From Thermoprotei archaeon (lineage in GTDB: Archaea; Thermoproteota; Thermoprotei_A; Sulfolobales; Ignisphaeraceae): a stretch of DNA of 8,645 bases. This document shows positions 1 to 6,305 of this stretch, piece by piece (the first letter of the stretch is position 1; every line of letters starts with the position of its first letter). The notes beneath the pieces are model-generated. The model saw only the letters and a list, made by a program, of their open reading frames with translations. It was not told where the DNA came from and made no database searches. The stretch spans positions 1-8,645 of the forward strand of contig QMXA01000024.1 of assembly GCA_003661905.1 (NCBI GenBank). Direction: 5' to 3'. A program made the position numbers and the translations under genes.

Positions 1-30
1 AAAATGAAGTTATTAATGATAAGTACATAA

Positions 31-40
31 TTTATAAATT
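31..40 (+). promoter_or_regulatory. Probable TATA box of the molybdopterin oxidoreductase gene
   Basis: TTTATAAATT is a near-ideal crenarchaeal TATA box. Transcription would be expected to start about 25 bases downstream, near base 60, leaving a leader of roughly 35-40 bases before the ATG at 99. The reading frame of the downstream gene stays open through this site to the window edge but has no ATG, GTG or TTG upstream of 99, so the promoter-like sequence argues that the open stretch is not coding. Confidence 0.5.
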
Positions 41-98
41 TCATTTAAGAACTAGAAACAATCTAAGTGCATATTGTAGTTGTAGAGTAATTACTTTC

Positions 99-821
99 AT
101 GAATGAAATTATATACATACTATGTACTATAGATGAGAACATCTTGAAATATCTATCTCCGAATAGAAAGGAGAGACTGCTAGAGAACTATCAACCCCCC
201 TATCCAATAAAGTCGTCAAAATCCATTATCTCCGCCAGTCACAATACACCTCCAGGACAAAGAATTATACCTAATTTTATAATATATCGAATACTTGGCC
301 AACCAAAAGTTAATCTTAATCTTTGGAGATTGAAAATAAGTGGTCTAGTTAAAAGAAAGCTAGAATTAAGCTATGATGAACTACTATCTATGCCATTAAA
401 AGCTATAGTAAGTGATTTTCATTGCGTTACAGGCTGGTCTGTTAAGAGCATTAAATGGGAAGGCATACCTTTGAAGTACTTAGCTATGAAAGCAGAAGTT
501 CTAAAGAGCGCTAAATGGGTATATGTTGAGTCATTAGATGGTTATACAACTATTATACCAATAGCTGATTTTCTAAATGAAAATTCTTTACTCGTCATTA
601 AAATTAATGATAAACCTTTATCAATTGAGCAAGGATTCCCAGCTAGAATATTTGTACCTCACCTTTATGGATGGAAAAGCGCTAAATGGGTTACTCAACT
701 GAGATTCATAAATCATTACGAAGATGGGTTTTGGGAAGCATTAGGATATCATGAAAGAGGTAATGTATGGCTTGATGAAAGATTCAAGGCTCTAATAATA
801 ATCAGAAAGAAAGAGCATTAG
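99..821 (+). CDS. Molybdopterin-dependent oxidoreductase, sulfite oxidase/YedY (MsrP) family, no Tat signal
   Basis: The 240-residue product carries the Mo-molybdopterin fold of the sulfite oxidase family. The motif DFHCVTGWS (106-114) contains Cys109, the expected molybdenum ligand. GFPARIFVPHLYGWKSAKWV (179-198) matches the conserved pterin-binding segment, and a family-typical GFWEALGYHERGNVW-like end follows (210-224). PPGQRIIPNF (51-60) is the usual lead-in. There is no C-terminal Ig-like dimerisation domain, so it resembles YedY/MsrP catalytic subunits rather than full sulfite oxidases. There is also no twin-arginine signal and no membrane segment; the first 45 residues are polar and not recognised. 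As annotated it would be cytoplasmic, unlike typical MsrP, and no heme-membrane partner (MsrQ) adjoins it. The substrate is unknown; sulfoxide or other oxyanion chemistry is only a family guess. ATG 99 is the only usable start, with a weak SD. The gene ends 14 bases from the convergent alaX. Confidence 0.9.
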   Translation: MNEIIYILCTIDENILKYLSPNRKERLLENYQPPYPIKSSKSIISASHNTPPGQRIIPNFIIYRILGQPKVNLNLWRLKISGLVKRKLELSYDELLSMPLKAIVSDFHCVTGWSVKSIKWEGIPLKYLAMKAEVLKSAKWVYVESLDGYTTIIPIADFLNENSLLVIKINDKPLSIEQGFPARIFVPHLYGWKSAKWVTQLRFINHYEDGFWEALGYHERGNVWLDERFKALIIIRKKEH

Positions 822-835
822 GAAGTAATTCGACA

Positions 836-1552
836 TTATCTTACAGTATAGTACATTCGCTTTCTTTTCTTTCCTTTATTTTGAACCTTTAATAGAACAA
901 TTTCTCCAATTTCCTTAGTATTCCTTACATGGGGACCCCCATCAGCTTGAATATCTACATCAGGTATTTCAACAATTCTAAGAGTTCTAATCTCTGGAGG
1001 CATTCGTGATGCTAATTTAACAATACCCGGTATTTTGAGAGCTTTTTCCCTTTCTAACCAATAAATCTTAATCTCTAGATTTCTTTTCACTATTTCATTA
1101 GCTTTTATAATGACATCTTCAAATATCTTACGATCAAAAATCTCTAGACTATAATCGTCGTAAGCGTATTCGGGATAGACATTACCTCCAGTTATAACAG
1201 CGTTGTAATCTCTATACATTATTGCAGCTATGATATGTGCTGCTGTATGTAATCTCATCAACATATATCTTCTACTCCAATCAATGATGCCTTTAACAAT
1301 ATTTCCCTTTCTTATATTATGACTCTCAGATTTAAGATAGTGAATAATGACTTGATTAACCTTATCTATAGTGACATTAACTACACGAAATCTCTTATTA
1401 TCACTAATTAAAAACCCTGTATCATTAGCTACACCACCTGATCTTGGATGAAATGCAGTTTTATTAAGAACAACTTTGTTTCCTTCTACATGAATTACTT
1501 CAGCTTCGAATTCCTTGATATAACTATCTATTTGGTACAAGAGCTCTGTAAT
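836..1552 (-). CDS. alaX: Alanyl-tRNA editing protein AlaX, probable ATT start (TTG at 1540 is the conventional alternative)
   Basis: A trans-editing hydrolase that deacylates Ser/Gly mischarged on tRNA-Ala, related to the AlaRS editing domain. Numbered from TTG 1540 (234 residues), it shows the N-terminal beta-barrel signature TAFHPRSGG (28-36) and ANDTG, the zinc motif HTAAH (98-102), and DIQADGGPHVRNT (196-208), which aligns with the CGGTH zinc site. At that site the usual Cys is Asp200 while His204 is kept. The length fits the medium AlaX class, without the long C-terminal extension. Start choice: the frame upstream of TTG 1540 reads ATT ACA GAG CTC TTG TAC, giving (M)TELLYQIDSY, which resembles the typical archaeal AlaX beginning. 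GAGGCGAT (1559-1566) is a near-perfect SD six bases before ATT 1550-1552, while TTG has only a poorly placed AGAG. No ATG or GTG exists before the in-frame TAG at 1574-1576. The gene is convergent with the upstream oxidoreductase and probably monocistronic. Confidence 0.9.
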   Translation of the reverse strand: MTELLYQIDSYIKEFEAEVIHVEGNKVVLNKTAFHPRSGGVANDTGFLISDNKRFRVVNVTIDKVNQVIIHYLKSESHNIRKGNIVKGIIDWSRRYMLMRLHTAAHIIAAIMYRDYNAVITGGNVYPEYAYDDYSLEIFDRKIFEDVIIKANEIVKRNLEIKIYWLEREKALKIPGIVKLASRMPPEIRTLRIVEIPDVDIQADGGPHVRNTKEIGEIVLLKVQNKGKKRKRMYYTVR

Positions 1553-1558
1553 TATATA

Positions 1559-1566
1559 ATCGCCTC
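1559..1566 (-). promoter_or_regulatory. Shine-Dalgarno site deciding the alaX start
   Basis: The minus strand reads GAGGCGAT, one mismatch from the archaeal SD GAGGTGAT. It lies 6 bases (TATATA) before ATT 1552-1550 but 18 bases before the TTG at 1540. This spacing favours initiation at ATT. Confidence 0.55.
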
Positions 1567-1620
1567 TATAATTCTAGAAACCACTTTGAAATTAAATCTT
1601 TAGTACGAAATTAGCTAGTA

Positions 1621-1630
1621 CTATATATTT
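1621..1630 (-). promoter_or_regulatory. Possible TATA box of alaX
   Basis: The minus strand reads AAATATATAG. A start of transcription about 25 bases downstream (near 1600) would leave a leader of about 45-50 bases. The rest of the gap between alaX and the glycosyltransferase (1567-1749) shows no gene I can support; a 27-codon plus-strand frame there is treated as chance. Confidence 0.35.
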
Positions 1631-1749
1631 GAATGAAGAACTATGGGCGAAGGAATTATTTCATGGTTTACTGAAACTAATTCAATCAGTTATGAGACAA
1701 TAACAGAATTTATTACTATTATCTAAAGGAAATGTTAAGCGAGATATAT

Positions 1750-2859
1750 TTACCTAGCACTTTCTTCACTTAATAAATTTTCTATTAGATCAAGATATTT
1801 CTTGGCAATTATTTCATCACTATATTTCAGTGCATATTTCTTAGCTTCCTTTGAAACCCTCCTTCTGAGATGATCATTTTCAATCAGTGTTACAATCTTC
1901 TTATATAGTTCGATAGTATTTCCAGCGGTGTATTTAACAACAGGTCCAAATCCATTTTTATCCACTGGTATCAATTCAAAGTAACGTGTATTTGGTACAA
2001 TGGTCGGTGTACCTGTGTATAGTACTTGTGATAATGTCGATGAAAGTGCTACAGCTCTCGTTTCTCCCTTTGGTAATAAATGTATCTCTGAACCCATAAC
2101 ATAACTATAGATCGTTTTTAAATCTGGTCTTTGGTTCCATTCAACAATCCACTCTTCGTTAAATGGTGTTTTGCCATCACTTCTTATGATCCAGTAAACT
2201 ATGTCGTACTTCTGGCTAAGTTTTCTTAATGCTCTAATATAGTCAAGATACTCCATTAGGGGTTGCCGTCCATAAGTTATGAAAAGTATCTTACCTTTAG
2301 CAAAATCAGGTCTATAGGGTTTTACTTCATTAAGTATTACGTATGGATATGGTATTTCAAATACTTTTTTAATGATATCACTACCAAATACTACTAAAAT
2401 CTCGTCTATGAACCGTCTATCAAATACTGTTATAGCATCCCATTTAATTTCCATGAATGGCTCTACATCCCTAATATAGCCTAAGTGTAAAACTAATAGT
2501 ATTGGTGCTTTTCTCTTTATCTTATTTACTACTTTTTTGAATTCATAAATTGGAAATCTTACGTGAGACTCCACAATAAATATATCGAAATCCCACTTAA
2601 GGATTTCATTAATATCTACTTTACCACCATAGGGGTAGAAATATTCCTCTGTCTCTTCATAGACTCTATGAACCCATACTTCATCTTTTATATCTAAATG
2701 TTTATGATGCCAATTAGTATCAGCTGAACCTAATGTAGGTGCAAATATAATTACCTCATGCTTCATGTCAATGAATTTTCTACCAATTATTTCTGCATGA
2801 AGACTTATACCGCAGGTAGCATTCCACCTGCTCATTATTGCTATCTTAATATGAGCCAT
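1750..2859 (-). CDS. GT4-like (GT-B fold) glycosyltransferase
   Basis: A 369-residue protein of the size and organisation of GT-B glycosyltransferases. The N-terminal Rossmann half begins IKIAIMSRWNATCGISLHAE (4-23), the usual opening strand plus glycine loop. The C-terminal half has KILFITYGR (190-198), at the start of the donor-binding domain, and GETRAVALSSTLSQVLYTGT followed by Pro (265-285), equivalent to the E-x7-E...GxP donor loop. By eye the first Glu is Glu266 and the second Glu position is Gln278, so the classical pair is incomplete. There is no signal peptide or membrane segment, so a cytoplasmic enzyme is expected. Substrates cannot be read; cell-surface glycan, glycolipid or compatible-solute synthesis are all possible. 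ATG 2859 is backed by a strong SD, GGAGGTG, 7 bases upstream. A 145-base gap with promoter-like sequence separates it from the permease gene upstream, so it is probably transcribed on its own. Confidence 0.8.
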   Translation of the reverse strand: MAHIKIAIMSRWNATCGISLHAEIIGRKFIDMKHEVIIFAPTLGSADTNWHHKHLDIKDEVWVHRVYEETEEYFYPYGGKVDINEILKWDFDIFIVESHVRFPIYEFKKVVNKIKRKAPILLVLHLGYIRDVEPFMEIKWDAITVFDRRFIDEILVVFGSDIIKKVFEIPYPYVILNEVKPYRPDFAKGKILFITYGRQPLMEYLDYIRALRKLSQKYDIVYWIIRSDGKTPFNEEWIVEWNQRPDLKTIYSYVMGSEIHLLPKGETRAVALSSTLSQVLYTGTPTIVPNTRYFELIPVDKNGFGPVVKYTAGNTIELYKKIVTLIENDHLRRRVSKEAKKYALKYSDEIIAKKYLDLIENLLSEESAR

Positions 2860-2866
2860 CTAGACA

Positions 2867-2873
2867 CACCTCC
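2867..2873 (-). promoter_or_regulatory. Strong Shine-Dalgarno of the glycosyltransferase gene
   Basis: The minus strand reads GGAGGTG, complementary to the archaeal 16S tail, with a 7-base spacer to ATG 2859. It is one of the two strongest SDs in the window and fixes the start. Confidence 0.75.
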
Positions 2874-2887
2874 TTTAAAAATAGGAA

Positions 2888-2906
2888 CTAGGATAAATTA
2901 GCCTAG
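2888..2906 (-). promoter_or_regulatory. TATA-like element inside a short inverted repeat
   Basis: CTAGG (2888-2892) and CCTAG (2902-2906) form 5-bp inverted arms around a 9-base AT-rich centre that reads CTAATTTAT on the minus strand. If this is the TATA box, transcription starts near 2870 and leaves a leader of about 12 bases that just includes the SD. The remainder of the gap to 3004 is AT-rich with nothing further recognised. Confidence 0.3.
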
Positions 2907-3004
2907 GTGAAACATTATTTTGTTATTTGGTTCCTCTCTTGGGATGAAGTGTAATAAATTACGATATGCACAAATGATAAATGTGTGAATATATATTTAA
3001 ACCA

Positions 3005-4786
3005 CTAAGGAATTCTCCATTTCTTAATATTCATTAATAATTTGCCTGCTAAGAGAATAATTAATGTCTCTAATCCCATAGTTAATAACATCAAGAATGA
3101 AGAAGCTCCTCCATACTTAATACCTGTATAGGTCATGTCCAGATATACTACATACATTAATGGTGCTGGATGTTCAAACCCTTGAATACCTCTAAGACCC
3201 CCTATTGTTATGGATGTACTAACTTCAGTAATAATAGTTAAGGACGTTATCCATAAACCAATGAGTATACTTCTCATGAGTTGTGGTAACAATATTGTGA
3301 ATGTTGTTTTGAAAATATTTGCACCAAGTGAAAATGCTGCTTCTTCAACATCTCTAGGTATAGATGTCATAGCTGCCTGTAATATCTTATAAAGATATGG
3401 TAATTTTCTAATAGCATAAGCGATAATTAAATACATCCATGGCTTTGATACGGGATCCATGCCGAAAATTGATAAATCTTTAAATGAAGTGAAGTAACTA
3501 TAAGCTATGACTATACCTGGTATTGCTATAGGAATACTCAATGAAAGATCTAGAAAAGCTTTAGGAATGCTCAATAATTTCAACCTAGATGTAGTATAAG
3601 CTCCAAAAATACTGATTATAAGTATTATGACTAAGGCTACAGATGTATACATAATTGTATTGAAAATACTTTTAATTCTCCAAGGAATAGATAAAGCTCT
3701 ATAAATGCTACTTATTCCTAAGCTTGGTAAAGGTGTTGCTATCCACTCATTTGAGAAAGCATAAAGAATAGATAGAGTTGTAGGTAAACTTGATAGAATT
3801 ATAATTAGAAGTATAAAAAATAGAATTATGTAGATGAAGAACCTAGGTCTCCATTTAGACACCCAACCTCTTAGAGCACCTGTGCCTAGACTACTATAGA
3901 CTATGGCTATGTATTTTCTAGTAAATACAAACACAATTACTGAAATAATTAAAAGAATCAATACTATACCTACGGCTCTAGGAGATATCCTACCTGTGAC
4001 TTGTTCTAAAAAATATGTATATGCTTGATAGACAAGAGTATTTCTAGCACTAGGATCTGATTGAAAAATTATAGAACCTGTAACATCATCTATAGAGAAA
4101 GTGAATAGAAGAGCTATGGATGTTATTATAGCTGGTTTTGCCATTGGTATAAGTATAGTTTTTATAAGGATTAATTCCTGAGCTCCTAAGTCTTGAGCTG
4201 ATTCTATGAACTCCGATGGAATGGTCTTAAGGTAGCTATATATTATAGCATAAGCTAGGGGAATGTATGTAAGGAGTTGATATAGAAATACACCAGCAAT
4301 TCCAGTTACTGTAATTCTTAATTTAATTGGCGAAAGGAAATAATTTATTAAACCAAATATAGGATTAAACATTCTCTCTACAACATAAGCTTGCACAAAT
4401 GGCAATGGTATTATTCCTAATAAGGGTAATAATTTAAAAATAGAAGGGATCTTATATAGAAACATTATAATAGCATATCCCATACCTATTAGAGTGGCCA
4501 TCAATGATACCATTGAAGCTACTATTAATGAATTAGCCAAAGGACCTGCATCAAATCCTCTGATAACTATGAGTGAAGTATCATTCGTAAATGAAATAAC
4601 TCTGATAAAAGGACCCTCTGGAGGAAATTTTATGAAACTTGAACTCGTTATAGCCAACATTAAGCTCTGAATAGGATCTGTAATTTCTATGAATAATTTA
4701 ACTAAGGGATAAATCAGAAAAAGAATTACAAAAATCGAGGGTATTAAAAAGAATATTATGCTGTGATACTTTTCTTTAATAATCAC
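3005..4786 (-). CDS. ABC transporter permease, two fused domains (ThiP/FbpB type)
   Basis: A 593-residue integral membrane protein made of two binding-protein-dependent permease domains in tandem. The first hydrophobic helix is at about 10-33. Domain one has membrane helices over about 84-290, with the ATPase-docking EAA loop at 193-216 (ESAQDLGA...ILIPMA). Domain two covers about 316-590, with a second EAA loop at 479-503 (EEAAFSLGA...ILLPQL). This fused layout is that of ThiP (thiamine) and FbpB/AfuB (ferric iron) permeases, so one polypeptide replaces a permease dimer. It starts with GTG, 6 bases after the stop of the binding-protein gene, with GAGGAT upstream overlapping that gene's last codons, so translational coupling is likely. 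No ATPase gene follows; a shared ATPase encoded elsewhere must energise it. The substrate is not readable from the protein itself; the adjacent ThiN relic points to thiamine or a precursor, with ferric iron the main alternative. Confidence 0.88.
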   Translation of the reverse strand: MIIKEKYHSIIFFLIPSIFVILFLIYPLVKLFIEITDPIQSLMLAITSSSFIKFPPEGPFIRVISFTNDTSLIVIRGFDAGPLANSLIVASMVSLMATLIGMGYAIIMFLYKIPSIFKLLPLLGIIPLPFVQAYVVERMFNPIFGLINYFLSPIKLRITVTGIAGVFLYQLLTYIPLAYAIIYSYLKTIPSEFIESAQDLGAQELILIKTILIPMAKPAIITSIALLFTFSIDDVTGSIIFQSDPSARNTLVYQAYTYFLEQVTGRISPRAVGIVLILLIISVIVFVFTRKYIAIVYSSLGTGALRGWVSKWRPRFFIYIILFFILLIIILSSLPTTLSILYAFSNEWIATPLPSLGISSIYRALSIPWRIKSIFNTIMYTSVALVIILIISIFGAYTTSRLKLLSIPKAFLDLSLSIPIAIPGIVIAYSYFTSFKDLSIFGMDPVSKPWMYLIIAYAIRKLPYLYKILQAAMTSIPRDVEEAAFSLGANIFKTTFTILLPQLMRSILIGLWITSLTIITEVSTSITIGGLRGIQGFEHPAPLMYVVYLDMTYTGIKYGGASSFLMLLTMGLETLIILLAGKLLMNIKKWRIP

Positions 4787-4792
4787 TTCTAA

Positions 4793-6151
4793 TTATCCTC
4801 TCAATTCCTTTAAGATCCCATCATATCTTTCAAGAGCTGCACTTTTGACATTATTAATGAATTTATCTCTTAGAGCTGGATCCTTTGTGATATTATCGTT
4901 TATAGATTTGGCATAGTCTATTGTGAAGGGTGTTGATTTACCTGTTATGGGATCAATTATTACTAATGGAGCACCTATCTTCTTGATATAATCCTCGAAT
5001 TGTTGTTCATTAATTTCATTCTTAATAATTTTCTCTAACAATATCCTCCAAATTTCTTTGAGTTTGGCATTGCAGTCTGGGTCTGCTATAGCTGCTTCAA
5101 AGTAGTAAATTACTGAGAAATCTATTGTCTTAGCCAATTCCCTATTATAATCAAAAGTGAGTTCCTTAATACTTCCATAAAATCTCTTAGCCCATTCAAT
5201 ATTTTCAATGGGCCTTACTGGAATATAGTAAAAGAGCCTAGCTATAGTTCTTTGGCCTTCATCACTAAGTAACCAGAGAATAAAGGCTTGTGCTTCTTGT
5301 GAGTGCTTAGTATTCTTAGCAATAGCTACAGGAGATATATACATAACACCCTCTCCTTCAGGCACTATGAAAATCGCTTTACCCTTACTAACATTCTCTG
5401 CAAGTATACCATATCCAATATAAGCTGGCGCTAGAGCAGCAATTCCTTCAGCAGCTTCATCACGAGCTTTTTCAGAGCTATCAACTATTCTAGAGAGAGC
5501 TCCTATGGATGTTAATATCTCCCAACCATACTCCCAACCATATTTCTGCAGAATTGCATGTACTATAGTCTTAGCAGTACCACTTTTAGAGGGAAGTGGA
5601 AATGATATAGGTGGTGCATCTTTTAATATGCTCATAGAAAATTTGGGATCAGAAATATCTGCCCATTTCTTGGGTTCTGAAAGATTGTATTGCTTAATGA
5701 AATCTTTATTTAGTATGTAACCATATACAGCCCTTCCAATAGCCAACCAGCAGATATTTCCATTTTTATCTTTGCCTATTAATGATGAATCTAATTTAGA
5801 AGCTATCTCTATGATTTCTTTCATATCCATGGCTTTGAGCAAGCCTTCCTCACACATAGAGCTGTATATAGGTACTTCTCCAATAAGAAATAGATCTACA
5901 TCTCCACTAGTAGCTAAATCTCGCCAAAGAGCATAATCAAGTTTCCTAAACTCAACATCAGCGATATTATACTTCTTAGCTATGTCGCTAGCTAAGAAAG
6001 CTTTCCTAAGAGCTTCACTCTCCTCTGGCGAAAGCCTAGTAATGATAACAAGCTTAGTTTTAGTATGACCATAAAGTGTTAAAGCTAAATAAATACCTAC
6101 TACAGCAATTATAATGACTATCAGAATTATAGCAATTACCTTTTTATTCAT
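4793..6151 (-). CDS. ABC transporter extracellular solute-binding protein (thiamine/Fe3+ type)
   Basis: The substrate-capturing component of the importer whose permease follows 6 bases downstream. Starting at ATG 6151 it is about 452 residues. MNKK and a hydrophobic core (about residues 5-26) form a signal peptide or membrane anchor with no bacterial-type lipobox Cys, as is usual in archaea. The mature part shows family-1-type features: an early KLVIITRLSPEE strand-turn, PSKSGTAKTIVHAILQKYGW in the middle, and SPVAIAKNTKHSQEAQAFIL followed by WLLSDEGQ, the typical hinge/C-lobe signature of Fe3+, thiamine and phosphonate binders. It is longer than E. coli ThiB because of an extended C-terminal tail. 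Start choice: the frame runs up to TTG 6196, but that codon lies in the palindrome and upstream of the likely TATA box. ATG 6151 has GGGAG 5 bases upstream; ATG 6163 could serve a leaderless message. The ligand is inferred from context only. Confidence 0.85.
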   Translation of the reverse strand: MNKKVIAIILIVIIIAVVGIYLALTLYGHTKTKLVIITRLSPEESEALRKAFLASDIAKKYNIADVEFRKLDYALWRDLATSGDVDLFLIGEVPIYSSMCEEGLLKAMDMKEIIEIASKLDSSLIGKDKNGNICWLAIGRAVYGYILNKDFIKQYNLSEPKKWADISDPKFSMSILKDAPPISFPLPSKSGTAKTIVHAILQKYGWEYGWEILTSIGALSRIVDSSEKARDEAAEGIAALAPAYIGYGILAENVSKGKAIFIVPEGEGVMYISPVAIAKNTKHSQEAQAFILWLLSDEGQRTIARLFYYIPVRPIENIEWAKRFYGSIKELTFDYNRELAKTIDFSVIYYFEAAIADPDCNAKLKEIWRILLEKIIKNEINEQQFEDYIKKIGAPLVIIDPITGKSTPFTIDYAKSINDNITKDPALRDKFINNVKSAALERYDGILKELRG

Positions 6152-6156
6152 GATAG

Positions 6157-6161
6157 CTCCC
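6157..6161 (-). promoter_or_regulatory. Shine-Dalgarno selecting ATG 6151
   Basis: The minus strand reads GGGAG followed by a 5-base spacer and ATG 6151. It overlaps the upstream in-frame ATG at 6163. This supports the shorter binding-protein form, whose signal sequence then begins directly MNKKVIAI. Confidence 0.55.
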
Positions 6162-6183
6162 ATTTTGTTGAGCTTAGATGATG

Positions 6184-6190
6184 TATAAAA
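6184..6190 (-). promoter_or_regulatory. Probable TATA box of the ABC importer operon
   Basis: The minus strand reads TTGAAC then TTTTATA, a plausible BRE/TATA pair. Transcription would begin about 25 bases on, near 6160-6163, at or just before the ATG at 6163. An alternative is the TATATATA core of the adjacent palindrome, which would put the start near 6178 and leave a leader of roughly 27 bases. Confidence 0.45.
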
Positions 6191-6193
6191 GTT

Positions 6194-6213
6194 CAAACCT
6201 ATATATAGGTTTG
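6194..6213. promoter_or_regulatory. Perfect 20-bp palindrome, candidate operator of the importer operon
   Basis: CAAACCTATATATAGGTTTG is identical to its own reverse complement, with no spacer and no mismatch. It lies in the divergent region between the binding-protein gene (-) and the ThiN relic (+), abutting the probable importer TATA box. A homodimeric regulator is the obvious reader. Archaeal ThiR-type regulators (an HTH fused to a ThiN-like domain) are known to control thiamine genes, and the neighbouring ThiN relic makes that class a reasonable but unproven candidate. The centre also resembles a TATA box, so part of the symmetry could be coincidental. Confidence 0.5.
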
Positions 6214-6305
6214 TATATTGATGGTTATATCCCTAGAACTTATATGAACAAAGCATCTAGAAATTAAGATATTTAGAGACAAAAGAATGCTTTAGGTATT
6301 TGTAG

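Noticed and set aside
822..835. Terminator between the convergent oxidoreductase and alaX genes
   Set aside because: The 14-base gap contains no T-tract or hairpin; any terminator must lie inside the coding ends and I cannot identify it.
1643..1726. 27-codon plus-strand frame (MGEGIISWFTETN...) below a TATA-like CTATATATTT
   Set aside because: No SD, the TATA-to-ATG distance is too short for a clean leaderless start, no recognisable protein, and a frame of this length is expected by chance. The TATA-like site serves alaX on the other strand equally well.
3210..3392. Plus-strand open frame of 60 codons
   Set aside because: Antisense shadow of the permease gene with no family signature. The same applies to frames at 5505-5720, 7354-7599 and 7948-8151.
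6152..6196. TTG start at 6196 for the solute-binding protein
   Set aside because: It overlaps the palindrome and lies upstream of the probable TATA box, and would put 15 polar residues before the signal sequence. ATG 6151 has a proper SD.
6215..6305. N-terminal HTH domain that would make the ThiN relic a ThiR regulator
   Set aside because: Only about 30 codons fit between the palindrome and the first recognisable segment, and translation in three frames shows no helix-turn-helix pattern.
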